From WLMZ01 sp031410915 (lineage in GTDB: Bacteria; Actinomycetota; Acidimicrobiia; Acidimicrobiales; Ilumatobacteraceae): a stretch of 64,000 bases of DNA. Every line of letters begins with the position of its first letter. Position 1 is the first letter of the stretch. The translations under genes were made by a program, and so were the position numbers. The stretch covers positions 62,001-126,000 of the forward strand of contig JANNZY010000158.1 of assembly GCA_031410915.1 (NCBI GenBank), written 5' to 3'. The notes beneath the pieces were generated by a model. It saw nothing but the letters and a program-made list of their open reading frames with translations, made no database searches and had not been told where the DNA came from. Positions 17,691 through 25,427 of the stretch are shown here, in pieces.

Positions 17691-18451
17691 CGACGCCGCA
17701 CCAGAAGGACTACCTGGAGATCCGCAACCTGTCCGTCGACTTCGACGGGTTCAAGGCGATCAACGGAGTCGACCTCACCTTGCTCGAAGGGCGGCTGCAC
17801 TTCCTGATCGGTCCGAACGGCGCCGGCAAGACCACCCTCGTCGACGCCTTGACGGGGTTGGTGCACGGGACCGGGGAAGCGGTCTACCGGTACCACGACC
17901 TCCTCGCCTTGAAGTCGCACATGATCGTGCGTCTCGGGATCGGTCGAACATTCCAAACGGCGTCAGTGTTCGAACAGCTCAGCGTGTTGCAGAACCTGGA
18001 CATCGCCGCGGGGGTGCATCGCAGGACGGCCAGGAGGGCGCTTGCCCGCGGAAGGGTTCCCGAGCGCGTCGAAGAGGCGCTGGAGACGATCGGCCTGACG
18101 GCGCTGGCTCACCGACCGGCAGGGATCCTCGCCCACGGGCAGAAGCAGTGGCTCGAGGTGGGCATGTTGCTCGTGCAGGACGCAAAGGTGATGTTCCTCG
18201 ACGAGACGGTTGCGGGCATGAGCGCCGTCGAGCGCGAGGAGACCGGTGAGCTCTTGAAACGGATCGTCGGCGACCGGACCATCGTCGTCATCGAGCACGA
18301 CATGGAGTTCATGCGCCGCTACGCCGACTTCGTGACGGTCATGCACTCGGGCAAAGTGCTTGCCGAAGGGACGGTCACCGAGATCCAGGCCGACCAACAG
18401 GTCCAACAGGTGTATCTGGGAACTGCGACAGGGGTGGCCACACATGGCTGA
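17687..18451 (+). CDS. urtD: Urea ABC transporter ATPase UrtD
   Basis: A 254-residue LivG-type ATPase. Walker A is GPNGAGKTT near residues 43-51. The signature region is AGILAHGQKQWLEVGMLL, where HGQKQW replaces the usual SGGQ and is diagnostic for UrtD. Walker B is VMFLDETVAGMSAVE, with DET in place of DEP as in the family, and the H-loop is VIEHDMEFM. It energises urea uptake with UrtE. It starts within the end of urtC (ATGA) and its own end overlaps urtE by eight bases. Confidence 0.95.
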   Translation: MTTPHQKDYLEIRNLSVDFDGFKAINGVDLTLLEGRLHFLIGPNGAGKTTLVDALTGLVHGTGEAVYRYHDLLALKSHMIVRLGIGRTFQTASVFEQLSVLQNLDIAAGVHRRTARRALARGRVPERVEEALETIGLTALAHRPAGILAHGQKQWLEVGMLLVQDAKVMFLDETVAGMSAVEREETGELLKRIVGDRTIVVIEHDMEFMRRYADFVTVMHSGKVLAEGTVTEIQADQQVQQVYLGTATGVATHG

Positions 18452-19136
18452 GCCGATGCTCGAACTGGTCGATGTGACTGCTGGTTACGGGCGGACGATG
18501 GTGCTGTTCGGCGTCGACTTGTCGATACCCAAGGGCGGAGCTGCGGCCGTCATGGGCCACAACGGTGCCGGCAAGACGACGCTGCTGCGGGTGGCCGTCG
18601 GGCTGATCCCGGTGAAGTCGGGAAGAGTGATGCTCGACGGTGAGGACGTCACCAGGGCGCGTCCCAACCGCAGGGTTCGCAACGGTCTCGGCTACGTCCC
18701 ACAGGGCCAGCTCTGCTTCCCGCAGATGACCACGATGGAGAACCTCCAGCTGGTCTCGACCGTGAAGTCCGAGATCGACGGGGTGCTCGACACGTTCCCA
18801 GCCCTCACCAGCTTGCTGAGCCGGCGAGCGGGTCTGCTGTCAGGTGGTCAACGCCAACAGCTCGCCATCGCGCGGACGCTGCTCGCCAGGCCACGGCTGT
18901 TGATCCTGGACGAGCCGACCGAGGGCATCCAGCCCAACGTGGTTGCAGAGATCGAACAGGTCATCGCCGACCTCACTCGTCGCGGCGATCTCACCGTGCT
19001 GTTGGTCGAGCAACACGTCGGCTTCGCCCTCCGCTCGACGGACATGTACTACGTACTGGAGTCGGGACGCATCACCGGCACCGGCGAGGGTGGGGAAGAT
19101 TCACTCGACGAAGTCCGCGCCGCGATGGCGGTCTGA
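18444..19136 (+). CDS. urtE: Urea ABC transporter ATPase UrtE
   Basis: A 230-residue LivF-type ATPase. Walker A is GHNGAGKTT near residues 36-44. GYVPQGQ is followed by FPQMTTMENL, a UrtE hallmark. The signature is LLSGGQRQQLAIARTLL, Walker B is LLILDEPTEGIQPNVVAEI, and the switch His is in VEQHVGFAL. It completes the five-gene urea transporter. No urease or urea-amidolyase genes lie in the window, so urea breakdown must be encoded elsewhere. Confidence 0.95.
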   Translation: MAEPMLELVDVTAGYGRTMVLFGVDLSIPKGGAAAVMGHNGAGKTTLLRVAVGLIPVKSGRVMLDGEDVTRARPNRRVRNGLGYVPQGQLCFPQMTTMENLQLVSTVKSEIDGVLDTFPALTSLLSRRAGLLSGGQRQQLAIARTLLARPRLLILDEPTEGIQPNVVAEIEQVIADLTRRGDLTVLLVEQHVGFALRSTDMYYVLESGRITGTGEGGEDSLDEVRAAMAV

Positions 19137-19207
19137 GCTGTTTCGCTCAGTCGCGGGTGACAGGCAGACCTACGATCACTGCGGTGCCGATGGCGACTGG
19201 AGGAACC

Positions 19208-19573
19208 ATGGCAATTGCGCGAATGCGATCGATCGTTCTCGACTGTCCGGACCCGGTGCGCCTCGCCGAGTTCTACGGTGCGTTGCTCGGGTGGGAGATC
19301 ACCAGCGTCGAGGACGACTGGGTGGTGCTCACCGACGGCAACCCGGGCAGGCTCTGCTTCCAGCTCGCGCCGGACCACCAACCGCCGTCCTGGCCCGATC
19401 CCGACCGGCCGCAGCAGTTCCATCTCGACGTGACCGTCGACGACCTCGACGAAGCCGAAGCGGCCACGCTGGCGCTGGGTGCCGTCAAGCACGCCCACCA
19501 GCCCAGCGAGCACGACGACTTCCGCGTCTTCCTCGACCCCGCCGGCCACCCGTTCTGCCTCTGCGTCGACTGA
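19208..19573 (+). CDS. VOC/glyoxalase-like domain protein
   Basis: A 121-residue single-domain protein of the vicinal-oxygen-chelate superfamily. It shows the paired beta-alpha-beta-beta-beta pattern: MRSIVLDCPDPVRLAEFYGA with LLGWEI at the start, QFHLDVTVDDLDEAEAATLALGA in the middle, and FLDPAGHPFCLC at the end. This resembles the glyoxalase-like family (DUF/Glyoxalase_6) common in actinobacteria. The ATG at 19208 follows a GGAGGA site, so I prefer it over the in-frame start at 19157. Substrate unknown; metal or small-hydrophobe binding is possible. It sits just after the urt operon but probably has its own promoter. Confidence 0.8.
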   Translation: MAIARMRSIVLDCPDPVRLAEFYGALLGWEITSVEDDWVVLTDGNPGRLCFQLAPDHQPPSWPDPDRPQQFHLDVTVDDLDEAEAATLALGAVKHAHQPSEHDDFRVFLDPAGHPFCLCVD

Positions 19574-19683
19574 CGGGAACTCAGAACCCGACGCGTCGAG
19601 CAGAGCACGGGGTTCAGCGGCTCGCGGTCAGCACCACAAATTCGCCTTGACATTCATGTAGCACGAAGGCTCATTGTGTCGGC

Positions 19684-19955
19684 GATGACGACGGAACCGA
19701 TGGGCACAGCGGTCGCCCTACTCGACGACGACCGAGCAGCTCGCGCTGGCAGCTGCGACATGGAGAACCGACCGTCAACTGATCCTGCTCGTGACCGCGG
19801 TGTTCGCCGCGATGTTCGCGGCGCTCGATGTGGCGGAGTTGACTCACCAGATCCGCGAGTCGGCGACGACGATCGCGGTCATCGCCGGGATCATCGCCGG
19901 GCTGCACACGGCTGCGGCACTGCTCGCCAAGCGACGGCGAGCTGTCATGCCGTGA
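19684..19955 (+). pseudogene. Small membrane protein gene, apparently frameshifted
   Basis: From 19735 to the TGA at 19953-19955 one frame reads as a convincing small membrane protein: TEQLALAATWRTDRQLILLV, then a hydrophobic FAAMFAALDVAELTHQI, then ATTIAVIAGIIAGLHTAAAL ending in KRRRAVMP. That frame has no ATG, GTG or TTG ahead of the first membrane segment. An ATG at 19684 opens a different frame (MTTEPMGTAVALLDD), and adding or removing one base near 19725-19735 would join them into one protein of about 90 residues with two membrane helices. It is either a disrupted gene or a sequencing error. It fills part of the otherwise empty 19574-19976 gap. Confidence 0.45.
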
Positions 19956-19976
19956 ATGGCCACACCCCGCACTCGA

Positions 19977-21260
19977 TCAGCTGATCATTCCCTCGTCATC
20001 ATGTGGCGAGGGCCATGTCCCGGCGTACACGGCACGCGGATCGGGCGCGCCCTTGGGGGCGTGGCGCTTGAGTTCGAGTTGTCCGAGCTGGTTGCGATGG
20101 ACCTCGTCGGGTCCGTCGGCCAGGCGCAGCAACCGCGCGGTTGCGTACATCGCGGCAAGGCCGTAGTCGTTGCTTGTGCCGGCACCACCGAAGGCCTGGA
20201 TCGCCCAGTCGACGACGCGGCAGGCCATGTTCGGCGCAGCGATCTTGATCATTGCGATCTCGCGCCGGGCCGCCTTGTTGCCGACGGTGTCCATCAGCGA
20301 TGCGGTCTTCAGCGTCAGCAGCCGCGTCTGCTCGATCGCGATGCGCGACTCGGCGATGCGCTCCAGCGTCACGCTCTGCTCGGCGACCGGACGGCCGAAC
20401 GTCACACGGTGCTGGGTGCGGCGACACATCATCTCCAGCGCCCGCTCGGCCAGACCGATCAGGCGCATGCAGTGATGCACGCGGCCGGGCCCGAGACGAC
20501 CCTGGGCGATCTCGAAGCCGCGCCCTTCGCCGAGCAGGATGTTGCCGACGGGCACGCGCACGTCGGTGAACTGGACCTCCGATGCGCGGTCAGGCATGCC
20601 GTAGAAGTTGAACACCGGCAGCGGCCGGAGCACCTCCACACCCGGTGTGTCCGTGGGGATCAGGATCATCGACTGCTGGCGGTGGCGGTCGGCGTCGTCC
20701 GGCGCGGACTTGCCCATGAAGATGATGATCGCGCAGCGAGGGTCGGTGGCGTTGGTGGTGTACCACTTGCGGCCGTTGACCACGTACTCGTCGCCGTCGC
20801 GCACGATCGAGCTCTGGATGTTCGTCGCATCACTCGACGCCACTGCCGGCTCAGTCATCGCGAACGACGATCGGATCTCTCCGGCGAGCAGCGGTGTCAG
20901 CCATCGGTCCTGCTGCTCCGGGGTGCCGTAGCGGGCGAGCACCTCCATGTTCCCGGTGTCGGGAGCGGAGCAGTTGAACACCTCTGGCGCGAGGTGGGAG
21001 CGGCCCATCACCTCGCACAGCGGTGCGTACTCCAGGTTCGTCAGTCCGGCCCCGTGCCGGCCGCTCGCCAGGAACAGGTTCCACAACCCCGCATCGCGAG
21101 CCAGCGGCTTGAGCTCTTCGATCACGGGCCACACCGCCCACGGACCCATCTCCATCGACTCACGGAAGAATCGATCCTCGTTGGGATAGATGTGCTCGTC
21201 CATGAACAGCTCCAGCCGTTCGCGTAGCTCGCGGGTGCGTCCGTTCTCGTCCAGGTCCAT
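19977..21260 (-). CDS. Acyl-CoA dehydrogenase, ACAD10/ACAD11-like
   Basis: A 427-residue flavoenzyme. It has the ACAD N-terminal helical domain, a middle FAMTEPAVASSDATNI FAD-contact stretch and WYTTNATDPRC. The C-terminal domain carries RVTFGRPVAEQSVTLERIAE, GNKAARREIAMIKIAAPNMA and FGGAGTSNDYGLA. The segment RLADGPDEVH replaces the usual YEGTSEIQ, so the classical catalytic Glu position is Asp; this is a feature of the ACAD10/11 branch, which acts on hydroxylated or unusual acyl-CoAs in animals. It is 12 bases downstream of a FadR-type regulator gene and faces the urt region. The substrate is inferred only by family. Confidence 0.88.
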   Translation of the reverse strand: MDLDENGRTRELRERLELFMDEHIYPNEDRFFRESMEMGPWAVWPVIEELKPLARDAGLWNLFLASGRHGAGLTNLEYAPLCEVMGRSHLAPEVFNCSAPDTGNMEVLARYGTPEQQDRWLTPLLAGEIRSSFAMTEPAVASSDATNIQSSIVRDGDEYVVNGRKWYTTNATDPRCAIIIFMGKSAPDDADRHRQQSMILIPTDTPGVEVLRPLPVFNFYGMPDRASEVQFTDVRVPVGNILLGEGRGFEIAQGRLGPGRVHHCMRLIGLAERALEMMCRRTQHRVTFGRPVAEQSVTLERIAESRIAIEQTRLLTLKTASLMDTVGNKAARREIAMIKIAAPNMACRVVDWAIQAFGGAGTSNDYGLAAMYATARLLRLADGPDEVHRNQLGQLELKRHAPKGAPDPRAVYAGTWPSPHDDEGMIS

Positions 21261-21272
21261 GAATGCTCCTCG

Positions 21273-21986
21273 TCAGCGGGTGTTACGGGCCTTGGCGCGG
21301 CCACTCGGCGCGCTCGTGCGGAGGCGCTCGATCCAGCGGCGGCGGCGCTCGACCTGCACGGCCGAGACCGATCTGGCCACATCGCTGTCGCCGCGCTCGA
21401 GCGCGTCGAGCAGCATCCGCTGGTGGGCGAGCGCAATGGCTCGCCGGTCGGGCTCGGCACTGAGCCAGGCGCGACGCACGTGCTCGCCGCGCACCTGCAG
21501 CGCGCGCAGGATGGAGGCGAGCGTCTCGTTGCCCGACGCGTCGTAGACCAACGACGCGAACTCGTCGTGGAGGTGGGCGACCTCGACGGGATCCGTCGCC
21601 TGCTCGAGCTGCTCGATCACGACGTGCATCTGGGCCAGCTGGCTCTCGGTCACCCGCTGCGCGGCCAGTGCGGCGGCGGGCGGCAGCAGGAGCTGACGGA
21701 CCTCGACGACTTCGTCGAGGCCTCTCGCCTGGAACAGCTCGACCGCGAACACCATGCCGGACAGCAGCTCGCTCGGCGCAAGGCTGGTGACGTAGGTGCC
21801 GTCGCCGCGACGCACGTCGAGCACGTTGATCTCCGACAGCGCCCGAACTGCTTCGCGCAACGATCCGCGGGACACGCCGAGCCGATCGGCGAACTCCTGC
21901 TCCGGCGGCAACCGGTCGCCGGGGGAGAGCTCGCCGGCAACGATCATCGAGCGGATGCTCTGGATCGCCCGGGTGGTGACGCTCAC
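21273..21986 (-). CDS. GntR-family regulator, FadR/FCD subfamily
   Basis: A 237-residue regulator. The winged helix (GELSPGDRLPPEQEFADRLG, then VSRGSLREAVRAL) spans about residues 8-75 and is followed by an all-helical FCD ligand-binding domain with the metal-site His/Asp pattern (AHLHDEFASLVYDASGN). I chose the GTG at 21986 because GGAGG lies six bases upstream; the longer frame begins inside the divergent acyl-CoA ligase leader. It is transcribed with the ACAD10/11-like gene and divergent from the acyl-CoA ligase at 22163, so it probably controls both in response to an acyl-CoA or carboxylate. Confidence 0.9.
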   Translation of the reverse strand: MSVTTRAIQSIRSMIVAGELSPGDRLPPEQEFADRLGVSRGSLREAVRALSEINVLDVRRGDGTYVTSLAPSELLSGMVFAVELFQARGLDEVVEVRQLLLPPAAALAAQRVTESQLAQMHVVIEQLEQATDPVEVAHLHDEFASLVYDASGNETLASILRALQVRGEHVRRAWLSAEPDRRAIALAHQRMLLDALERGDSDVARSVSAVQVERRRRWIERLRTSAPSGRAKARNTR

Positions 21987-22162
21987 TGCAGACCTCCAAC
22001 CTCTTCGGACTCGGCGCGCGGCGCGGGCCGGCACGCTGTCACTGGATCCAACATCGCAGTCAATCGCGGGATCACCGGATTGCATGAAGGGCAACGCGTC
22101 GAGGTTTCCAGGTGCCAATCGACGTGGTTCGGTGGGCGCCGCGTCCACCTCCCGAAGGTCGG

Positions 22163-23761
22163 ATGTCTCCTGACTACCATGCGGCCATGGCCTCGCCGCT
22201 CCACGACCAACCGCTGCTTCCCCACCTCATCATCCGCAGCCTCGTAGCCCACGACGATGCGCCGTGCATCTTTCTGGCCGGGAGGGTCGCGACGTACCGC
22301 GAGATCCGCCAGCGGACGAGCCAGATGCTGCAGGCTCAGCGGGCGCGCGGCGTGCAGCACGGGACGCGCCTTGCCGTGCTGTCCAAGAACCGGCCCGAGG
22401 TGCTGACCAACCTGACGGCATCGCTCGTCAACGGCTGCATCGTGACGCCGCTGCACCCGATGGGCTCGCTCGCCGACCACGCCTACGTGATCGGCGATGC
22501 CGAGATCGAGTGCCTCGTGTTCGATGCCGACTACTTCACGGCGCGCGCGAGCGAACTGCAGACGCAGTACCCGCATCTCACTCTGCTCGGGTTCGGGCCG
22601 AACGAAGTCGGTGACGACTACCTCGCCCTCGCCGATCAGTTCGAGCCGGCTCCGCTCGACGCACCCGACGTCGGCCCGGAAGATCTGTGCACCGTCGTGT
22701 ACACCGGCGGCACCACCGGCCGCCCGAAGGGTGTGCTGATGACCCATCGCGTCTGGCAAGCCATGACGTGGATCCAGATGGCGGAGTGGGAGTTCCCCGA
22801 CGAACTGCGCATCGCGATCGCGACGCCGCTGTCGCACGCGGCGATGTCGCTTGTCGCTCCCGTGCTCGTGTCCGGTGGAGCGTTCTATGTGATGGACGCG
22901 TTCGACCCCGACGGGTTCTTCGACCTCGTCGAGCAACACCGCATCACGTGCACTCTGATCGTTCCGGTGATGCTCTACGCGCTGCAGGGTCATGCGCGCT
23001 ACGACACCGCCGACATGTCCTCGATGGAGACGATCTTCTACGGGGCCTCGCCGATGAGCCCGGCCAAGCTGACCCAGGCCATCGAGCAGTGGGGACCGAT
23101 CTTCTTCCAGTTCTTCGGCCAGACCGAAGCACCGATGGTGATCACCCATCTCAAGAAAGGCGAGCACGATCTCGCCCACCCCGAACGCCTGGCCTCGTGC
23201 GGCCGGCCGGTGCCGTGGATGCATGTCGCGCTGCTCGACTCGAACAACACACGAGTCGGACCCGGCGAGTCGGGCGAGATCTGTACGCGCGGACCGTTGG
23301 TGATGAACGGCTACAAGGACCTGCCCGACGAGACGGCCGAGGCGCTGTCCGGCGACTGGCTGCACACCGGCGACGTCGGCCGTTTCGACGAGGAGGGCTA
23401 TCTCTACATCGTCGACCGGACCAAGGACATGGTGATCACCGGAGGCTTCAACGTGTTCCCCCGCGAGGTCGAGGACGTGATCAGCGCCCACCCCGCTGTC
23501 GGCATGGTGATGGTGATCGGGGTACCCGACGACAAGTGGGGCGAGGCCGTCAAGGCCGTCGTCGTGCTGCAGGGCGGCCACCAGCCGTCCGAAGCGCTGA
23601 CGGCGGAGCTGCAGCGGTTGGTGAAGGAGCAGAAGGGTTCGCAGCAGTCGCCGAAGTCGGTGGACTACGTCGACGCTCTTCCGCTGACGCCGGTGGGCAA
23701 GCCCGACAAGAAGGCCGTGCGGGCCAAGTACTGGGGCGGCACCGATCGAGCGGTGTCGTAA
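22163..23761 (+). CDS. Acyl-CoA synthetase (AMP-binding enzyme)
   Basis: A 532-residue ANL-superfamily ligase that activates a carboxylate to acyl-CoA through an acyl-AMP. The P-loop-like motif is VVYTGGTTGRPKGVLMTH, the A5-type motif is FFQFFGQTEAPMV, the hinge Asp/Arg motif is LHTGDVGRFDEEGYLYIVDR, and the C-terminal catalytic Lys is probably in PLTPVGKPDKKAVR. These are all intact. Start choice: ATG 22163 has GAAGG upstream, ATG 22187 has no ribosome site. It is divergent from the FadR-type regulator and so likely belongs to the same regulon as the ACAD10/11-like enzyme. Chain-length preference cannot be read. Confidence 0.9.
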   Translation: MSPDYHAAMASPLHDQPLLPHLIIRSLVAHDDAPCIFLAGRVATYREIRQRTSQMLQAQRARGVQHGTRLAVLSKNRPEVLTNLTASLVNGCIVTPLHPMGSLADHAYVIGDAEIECLVFDADYFTARASELQTQYPHLTLLGFGPNEVGDDYLALADQFEPAPLDAPDVGPEDLCTVVYTGGTTGRPKGVLMTHRVWQAMTWIQMAEWEFPDELRIAIATPLSHAAMSLVAPVLVSGGAFYVMDAFDPDGFFDLVEQHRITCTLIVPVMLYALQGHARYDTADMSSMETIFYGASPMSPAKLTQAIEQWGPIFFQFFGQTEAPMVITHLKKGEHDLAHPERLASCGRPVPWMHVALLDSNNTRVGPGESGEICTRGPLVMNGYKDLPDETAEALSGDWLHTGDVGRFDEEGYLYIVDRTKDMVITGGFNVFPREVEDVISAHPAVGMVMVIGVPDDKWGEAVKAVVVLQGGHQPSEALTAELQRLVKEQKGSQQSPKSVDYVDALPLTPVGKPDKKAVRAKYWGGTDRAVS

Positions 23762-23774
23762 CGCTGATCGGGCC

Positions 23775-23810
23775 GCCGATCGGGCCGACGTCGCCGTCGA
23801 CCCGATCGGC
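23775..23810. terminator. Bidirectional terminator hairpin
   Basis: Perfect 10-bp stem, GCCGATCGGG pairing with CCCGATCGGC around a 16-base loop, in the 62-base gap between the convergent acyl-CoA ligase and the binding-protein gene. Confidence 0.65.
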
Positions 23811-23823
23811 ATCACGTGTTCGA

Positions 23824-25134
23824 TCAGCCCGGGGCCTTGCCCGTGGCGAGGTCGCTGACGTCCTCGAAGTCAGTCGTGAGCGGGACGACCTTGCCGTTGT
23901 CCAGCTTGCTGTAGACGACGCTGCGGTTGAAAAGACGGTTGTAGCCCTCCAGGCCGTCAGTCCACTCCTTGGTGAAGTCGAGCACCGGCACCATGCCGTT
24001 CAAGTCGAGCTTGGTGGTCGTGTTCGCCGCGTCGTAGAAGGACTTGGCGGTGATGTCACCGGTGATCGTCTCGGCGATCTGGGTGAAGCCGGTGAACGCC
24101 GCCCACGTGCCCATCCCACCGAGGGAGTTGTAGTCCAGCGCTGTGGTATCGAGGCCGGCTTCGTCGAGCGCGGTGCGGTACTCGGCCCACGGCTCGGTCG
24201 AGATGTCGGGGTACATGCCCACGATGATGTTGCCGTTGGTGGCCGCCTCGTTGCCCTTCGCGGAGACGTTGTTGAGGTTGCCCTGCGGGCCGTACTGCTG
24301 CGCCTTCGTGCCCGACTGCGCCCACGCGGTGTTCCAGGTGATGAACGGCGTCTCGGAGATGATGCTGATGACGCAGTCGGCATCGGTCGTGGCTTGCGCG
24401 ACCTCGGCCGAATAGTCCTGTGCCGTCGGCGGCAGGATGATCTCGTCTCCGAACGCCATGCCCAGCGCCTTGATCGCGTTTTCCATCGGTGGGATGAAGA
24501 TCTGCGCGCCATCGATGATGACGGCGTTGATCTTCTTGCACCCGTCGTCGACCGCCTTCTTGACGGCCCCGACTGCGTACATGGGCTGGTTGCCGATGTT
24601 GAATGAGTACGGGCTCGTCAGCTCCGACGGTGTGATCGGGCAGCACGCACCGAACCAGGTGATGCTCGACTCCGAGATCACCGGCACGATCGACTCGGCG
24701 AAGTACGTGAACGAGCCGACGATGGACACCATGCCGTCGTCCACAGCCTGACGCGCGCACGTGGTGGCAACTGCCGGGTCGAACTGCTCGTCGCAGACCG
24801 TGACCTCGAGCGGGTGCCCGGCGACGCCGCCGCGGGCGTTGATGTACTTCTCGTAGGCCTTGGCCGTGTTGGAGATGTTCTCGTAGGTCGGGCCGGCGGC
24901 ATTGAGCGTGGTGACTGTCATCACCTTGATCGGGTCGCCGGTCGGCGTCTCGCCGCCGCCCGTCGATGCGTTGGAGTCGGCAGATGCCGTCGACGGAGCC
25001 GCAGTGGTTGCTGCGCCTCCCTTGTCGTCGCTGCCGCACCCAGCGGCGAGCAAGCCGGTGGTGGCCACCAGCACGATGCCTCGCCGCCATGTGTGCCGAC
25101 GAGAGGCCGAACGCGGTTCACGCGTCATGGACAT
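23824..25134 (-). CDS. ABC transporter substrate-binding lipoprotein (Leu/Ile/Val-binding-protein fold)
   Basis: A 436-residue extracytoplasmic binding protein. The signal sequence ends in LLAAGC (lipid Cys at about 33) and CGSDDK follows, as in the UrtA of this genome. The mature part is a type I periplasmic-binding fold (ligand-binding domain family 6): INARGGVAGHPLEVTVCDEQ, ARQAVDDGMVSIVGSF, QDYSAEVAQATTDADCVI. It is not the UrtA type. The ATG at 25134 has a GGGGGAA ribosome site. It is divergent from the fused permease/ATPase gene at 25428 and is clearly its binding protein. Extra Cys residues (GACCPITP) may form disulfides. The substrate may be hydrophobic, given the downstream genes. 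Confidence 0.9.
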   Translation of the reverse strand: MSMTREPRSASRRHTWRRGIVLVATTGLLAAGCGSDDKGGAATTAAPSTASADSNASTGGGETPTGDPIKVMTVTTLNAAGPTYENISNTAKAYEKYINARGGVAGHPLEVTVCDEQFDPAVATTCARQAVDDGMVSIVGSFTYFAESIVPVISESSITWFGACCPITPSELTSPYSFNIGNQPMYAVGAVKKAVDDGCKKINAVIIDGAQIFIPPMENAIKALGMAFGDEIILPPTAQDYSAEVAQATTDADCVISIISETPFITWNTAWAQSGTKAQQYGPQGNLNNVSAKGNEAATNGNIIVGMYPDISTEPWAEYRTALDEAGLDTTALDYNSLGGMGTWAAFTGFTQIAETITGDITAKSFYDAANTTTKLDLNGMVPVLDFTKEWTDGLEGYNRLFNRSVVYSKLDNGKVVPLTTDFEDVSDLATGKAPG

Positions 25135-25291
25135 ATGTTCCCCCAAGTTGCAGATGTCCCGTGCGCGGGACGCGCCCGGATCTCTTGACGTATAGCACAT
25201 ACATCGGATGTTCGCTACCCCTGGACCACGATCGGTGGCCGAACCCTCGCGAAACGAAGACAGCCTAGATGGGTCAAATTGCCCACGGATG

Positions 25292-25320
25292 TTGACCGTG
25301 TTGACCAACATGACTACGGT
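25292..25320 (+). promoter_or_regulatory. Sigma-70-like promoter of the fused Liv-type operon
   Basis: TTGACC at 25292-25297 and TACGGT at 25315-25320 are separated by exactly 17 bases, giving a predicted start near 25327 and a leader of about 100 bases. A second GTTGACC copy begins nine bases after the first, inside the spacer. Confidence 0.5.
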
Positions 25321-25335
25321 CACACCGTTGGTGAG

Positions 25336-25353
25336 GTGATGCAGTATCATCAC
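25336..25353. promoter_or_regulatory. Inverted repeat, probable operator
   Basis: GTGATG and its complement CATCAC flank six bases (CAGTAT), just downstream of the predicted transcription start in the 293-base gap between the divergent binding-protein gene and the transporter gene. A repressor bound here would block the plus-strand operon. The rest of the gap has no gene. Confidence 0.5.
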
Positions 25354-25427
25354 GCACACGCCCACTGCTCTGATGTCTCGCTACTCAGAGTGGGGAGTGG
25401 GTGTTCGGGGTCGGTGAGAGGGGAAGG

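Noticed and set aside
21983..23815. 610-residue minus-strand open frame
   Set aside because: Antisense to the acyl-CoA ligase, whose motifs are complete.
23824..25134. Second UrtA
   Set aside because: Lacks the YPVQYEG and GENHHIAK stretches of urea-binding proteins and pairs with a different transporter.
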